Source: Desulfovibrio sp. G11 | Lineage (GTDB): Bacteria; Desulfobacterota; Desulfovibrionia; Desulfovibrionales; Desulfovibrionaceae | Direction of reading: 5' to 3' | NCBI RefSeq assembly: GCF_900243745.1 | Contig: NZ_LT984798.1 | Span: 3,352,441-3,416,440 of the forward strand | Length of the DNA: 64,000 nucleotides | Shown: piece after piece, positions 62,768-64,000 of the stretch | Layout: each line of letters opens with the position of its first letter | Numbering within the stretch: the stretch's first letter is position 1 | Position numbers and translations under genes: made by a program | The notes under the pieces: generated by a model | Seen by the model: the letters and a program-made list of their open reading frames with translations, nothing else | The model's database searches: none | What the model was told of the DNA's origin: nothing

Positions 62768-64000
62768 GCATACGTATAGCTGTAAGCATGCGTGGCCCCA
62801 TGCGGGCGCTTGCCAGTCAGGGCATACTCGCCACAGATTGCCACGCCCAACTCAAAGCCATACTGCTGCAAAAGCTGGGTCCGGAACATGCCGCCCTGCT
62901 GGCTGAGCCGCAACATGATGCCGAAGGCAGCAGCGTGGACTGGTATGCTGAAGGGCAAGGCCCCGCGATTGCCCTTAAAGATCTTCCGGAAGAAGATGCC
63001 AATACCCTGCGCGCCAGGGCGACCTCTCTGGCCAATGATATCGCCGCTCTCTCAGGTACGCTTACTTCTGATGCACAGGCCCGCCAAGCGCTCTCGGGCC
63101 AGTTGCTGCGTCTTGCCCTGCAACACCCATCGGATGGTGATATCTGGTCTGTGAACGGGCAGCCTGTACTTGTCAACTGGGGCTTTGCCCCAGGCAGTGC
63201 AGGAGCCTTGCCTCAGGACCTGACCCGACTGGGCGCTGCACTGCCCCCGCCGCCAGTGCCACCTGTTCCCGCCCCGGCAGCCGGAGCGGGCTGCCTGCCC
63301 TGGCTCTTGCCCCTGCTTCTGCTTTTGCTTTTACTCTGGCTTCTCGGTGCAGCACTGGGTCTTTTCCCCTCCCCCCTGCCTGCGGGCTGCCTGCCTGTGG
63401 ACCGCAAAAATCTTGTGGCCGAAGAACAGCGAGCTGCGGCTCTGGATGACGAACTGGCGCTCTTGTGGAGCCAGCTTTTGGAGCGGGCAGCGCTGTGCAA
63501 ACCCGTAAAACCTGCTCCCGTCCAGGAAGAAAAGGAAGAGCCGGTGGCCCCCCTGCCGGAACCTGAAATAGTAGAGCCATTCCTGGGTGAGACCCCACCG
63601 GCACCCAAGCCTGTGCCGCAGCCCAAACCGGAAAAACCCAAGGAACAGCCCAAACCTGTGGAGCCTCCCAGGCAACCGGAAAAACCCAAGAAAAAAAACG
63701 AGGACCTGACCATCCCGCAGGATGCCGCCAAAAAGAACGATCTGAGTTTTCTTGAAGGCTGCTGGACCAGCGAAACCGGCCTGTATTCGCACCCGTCCAA
63801 CGAGCCTATTGTGGCGGAGTACTGCTTTGATAAAAAAGGCAAGGGCCGCCGCTTTGTGCGCGAGCGCAACGGGCAGGTCTGCAGCGGGTCCGCAAATGCC
63901 CGTTTTCAGGGCAACAGGCTGAATTTTGAATCCGACCAGGCCAGATGCCCCCGTGGCGGCACATATGTTCCCAAAAGGTGGAATGCACCGGCAGTGAAAA
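62764..64000 (+). CDS. SrfA-like protein, cut by the window end
   Basis: 412 residues visible, open at the right edge. Residues 1-120 include GSSVDWYAEGQGPAIALKDL, which reminds me of the start of SrfA of the Salmonella SrfABC group. A single strongly hydrophobic, Leu-rich segment at about 178-202 is a transmembrane helix. A long Pro/Lys/Glu-rich linker follows (about 250-310), then a folded domain (LSFLEGCWTSETGLYSHPSN, with CFDKKGKGRRFVRE). Topology would place the C-terminal domain in the periplasm. Coupled to the protease gene by the ATGA overlap. The SrfA name is tentative; srfB and srfC would be expected downstream. Confidence 0.5.
   Translation, partial: MSIRIAVSMRGPMRALASQGILATDCHAQLKAILLQKLGPEHAALLAEPQHDAEGSSVDWYAEGQGPAIALKDLPEEDANTLRARATSLANDIAALSGTLTSDAQARQALSGQLLRLALQHPSDGDIWSVNGQPVLVNWGFAPGSAGALPQDLTRLGAALPPPPVPPVPAPAAGAGCLPWLLPLLLLLLLLWLLGAALGLFPSPLPAGCLPVDRKNLVAEEQRAAALDDELALLWSQLLERAALCKPVKPAPVQEEKEEPVAPLPEPEIVEPFLGETPPAPKPVPQPKPEKPKEQPKPVEPPRQPEKPKKKNEDLTIPQDAAKKNDLSFLEGCWTSETGLYSHPSNEPIVAEYCFDKKGKGRRFVRERNGQVCSGSANARFQGNRLNFESDQARCPRGGTYVPKRWNAPAVK

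Overview
The window looks like the chromosome of a Desulfovibrio-type sulfate reducer (Desulfovibrionaceae). The signs are a MucR/Ros zinc-finger regulator, a fused bioD-bioA gene, formate-tetrahydrofolate ligase, a lactate permease, many sigma-54 activators and flagellar genes of deltaproteobacterial type. This is inference from gene content; no rRNA is present.

Layout. (1) 1-4.2 kb: flagellar hook genes fliK (3' end), flgD and flgE, the last with an unusual Gly-Tyr-Tyr-Tyr-rich insert. (2) 4.4-26.5 kb: a genomic island in tRNA-Glu, bounded by 48-bp direct repeats at 4453-4500 and 26466-26513. Its left part is an integrative mobilizable element: tyrosine integrase, HTH protein, an oriT with an RSF1010-type nic core, a MOBQ relaxase with a second gene nested in another frame, and a small TraD-like protein. 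Its middle has a lactate permease gene broken by an IS4-family element. Its right part is a GC-rich cassette: a GntR regulator, glutaminyl-tRNA synthetase, a sigma-54 promoter with tauE, sulfotransferase, SLC13 transporter and PrpR-type activator genes, and tpx. A truncated DUF1538 membrane protein and a double P-II protein close the island. (3) 26.5-39.2 kb: an insertion-sequence graveyard. It holds a broken P4-type integrase, phage tail remnants, IS481, IS256 (two copies), IS3, IS30 and IS4 material, two satellite-type genes, a PAS-GGDEF protein with an IS4 copy right at its start codon, and a truncated hsdM. (4) 39.3-64 kb: backbone. It carries fhs, an LpdD-like gene, a coupled bioB-bioDA-symporter operon, mucR, a lipoprotein, a large TPR protein, a sigma-54 activator, hrpB, a YheT-like hydrolase, an HI0933-type flavoprotein, a fourth IS4 copy, a zinc-ribbon protein, and a lipoprotein, trypsin-like protease and SrfA-like cluster cut by the window end.

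Four full 1260-bp IS4-family copies, almost identical and each with a perfect 9-bp target duplication, show recent transposition. The most interesting items are the gene nested inside the relaxase gene, the self-contained sigma-54 sulfotransferase operon, a housekeeping synthetase carried on a mobile island, and the IS4 end that stays open in frame into the genes it lands in. Functions are inferred from recognisable motifs; no database search was possible.
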